Made by a program: the position numbers and the translations under genes | Assembly: GCF_021117275.1 (NCBI RefSeq) | Contig: NZ_CP088245.1 | Location: 2,331,501-2,395,500, forward strand | Direction: 5' to 3' | Origin: Metabacillus sp. B2-18 | Lineage (GTDB): Bacteria > Bacillota > Bacilli > Bacillales > Bacillaceae | DNA length: 64,000 nt | Notes under the pieces: model-generated | Database searches by the model: none | What the model saw: only the letters and a program-made list of their open reading frames with translations | Told to the model about the DNA's origin: nothing | Shown here: positions 63,299 to 64,000 of the stretch, piece by piece | Numbering within the stretch: the stretch's first letter is position 1 | How the letters are laid out: each line of letters starts with the position of its first letter

Positions 63299-64000
63299 TC
63301 AACATCTTTTCCTCTTCCAAGATAAATTCAACGATTTCCTCAAGTGTTAATTTGTCACTATGCTGAATGGAAATCCCCTTTTTCATTAATTCACTGTCTA
63401 GGTTAGAAAACTGATTTGTTACAACTTCAATCGATGTGCTATTAATAGTGTTCACACTCACTATACTAGGATGATTTTTCAACTCATTTGGTAATTCAGT
63501 AATCCACAATCTCGCCCATTTTTCATGAATTTCATCTTTTTCAAAAGAATGAAGAATGTTTCCTTTTTCTAATATCGTAATATAATCACAGATTTGTCTC
63601 ACATCGTCCATATTGTGAGTTGCCAGAACAATGCTTTTCTCTCCATCCTCCATAAAGTGAATTAAATCTTCTTTTAGCTTTCTTTGTGACATAATATCTA
63701 GGTTTGCTGAAGGTTCGTCTAATAAAAGGATGTCTGGGTTATGACAGATAGAGAAAACAAATTCTACTTTCTTTTTTGTCCCTTTTGAACATTTACCAAA
63801 TTTCTCATTTTCGTTAATGTTATATCTGTTTATGAAATGAGTATAACGATCATGATCCCAATTTGGATACCAACGTGAAATTAGTTTAGCAAGCTCTTTT
63901 ACTTTAAGAGAAGAGAATGGTTCAAATAAATCACCAATATACCCTATTCTTTGCTTCGATTCTGTTTATGTTCTCTCCAAACATAGAGATTGTACCTGCT
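63285..64000 (-). pseudogene. ABC transporter ATP-binding protein, frameshifted, 5' end outside window
   Basis: On the minus strand the frame encodes RIGYIGDLFEPFSSLKVKEL, the signature-like CSKGTKKKV, Walker B ILLLDEPSANLD and the H-loop VLATHNMDDV, so it is an ABC ATPase of the YxlF/EcsA-like type. No ATG, GTG or TTG opens this frame before 63692. Near 63960-63967 the upstream coding (GTISMFGENINR) is in another frame, and one missing base between FGENIN and ESKQRIG joins them. Either the gene is broken or a base was lost in sequencing. Confidence 0.78.

Overview
The window looks like the chromosome of a low-GC, aerobic, spore-forming member of the Bacillaceae. The signs are strong AGGAGG ribosome sites, frequent TTG starts, two YjcZ-type small proteins, an RsbR paralogue, ThrZ behind triple T-boxes and OhrR/BsaA-type genes. 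The exact genus cannot be set from the sequence alone.

Layout. 1-2351: right end of a Tn3-family mercury-resistance transposon (merR, a MerB with a changed active-site residue, a normal MerB, a transposase tail, a 38-bp terminal repeat) that has cut glpK; the glpK 3' part follows. 3034-6264: a sigma-54-dependent activator facing a formaldehyde dehydrogenase gene with a clear -24/-12 promoter. 6371-8035: small genes and a XerS-type recombinase with an inverted repeat just upstream. 8513-18161: a malonate module, with GntR regulator, MdcH-A-B-C-DE(fused)-G on the minus strand and MadLM transporter on the plus strand; madM is split by an IS3-family element. 18329-30481: MFS, VOC and DinB proteins, then a run of second-copy-type housekeeping genes (prs, thrZ, a DfrG-like dihydrofolate reductase, an HprK paralogue) with YibE/F, Nudix, racemase-like and methyltransferase genes. 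30987-32044: a large 52-bp palindromic array. 32168-45642: peroxide defence (Gpx plus OhrR-like), regulators, orphan ModA, an ECF sigma operon, small spore-type proteins, a Qnr-like pentapeptide protein and an RsbR paralogue. 46010-49563: debris (MobV and PPOX fragments) and an IS1182-type element. 49599-54117: YeiL-like regulator with MFS partner, polysaccharide deacetylase, small proteins. 54118-59202: a very large secreted pectin-degrading protein (CE12 esterase fused to PL11 lyase) with a nonsense codon near its start, flanked by two copies of a small-gene cassette. 60203-63172: a diguanylate cyclase behind a c-di-GMP-I riboswitch, then a CDF metal exporter. 63285-64000: a frameshifted ABC ATPase.

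The most unusual structure is a set of three intergenic arrays (30987-32044, 53709-54066, 59875-60082). Their sequences are largely unrelated, but each repeats every 52 bp and each unit carries two inverted arms of 9-10 bp around a core of about 25 bp. Each array lies just downstream of a very small gene. Two of these small genes are duplicates that share a promoter with a palindrome set between -35 and -10.

Several systems show designed control visible in the DNA: sigma-54 promoter plus activator, three tandem T-boxes, GTCGACTGT sites between the malonate divergons, a perfect palindrome at the gpx/ohrR promoter, a palindrome between the yeiL-like gene and its transporter, and a c-di-GMP riboswitch placed before an enzyme that makes c-di-GMP.
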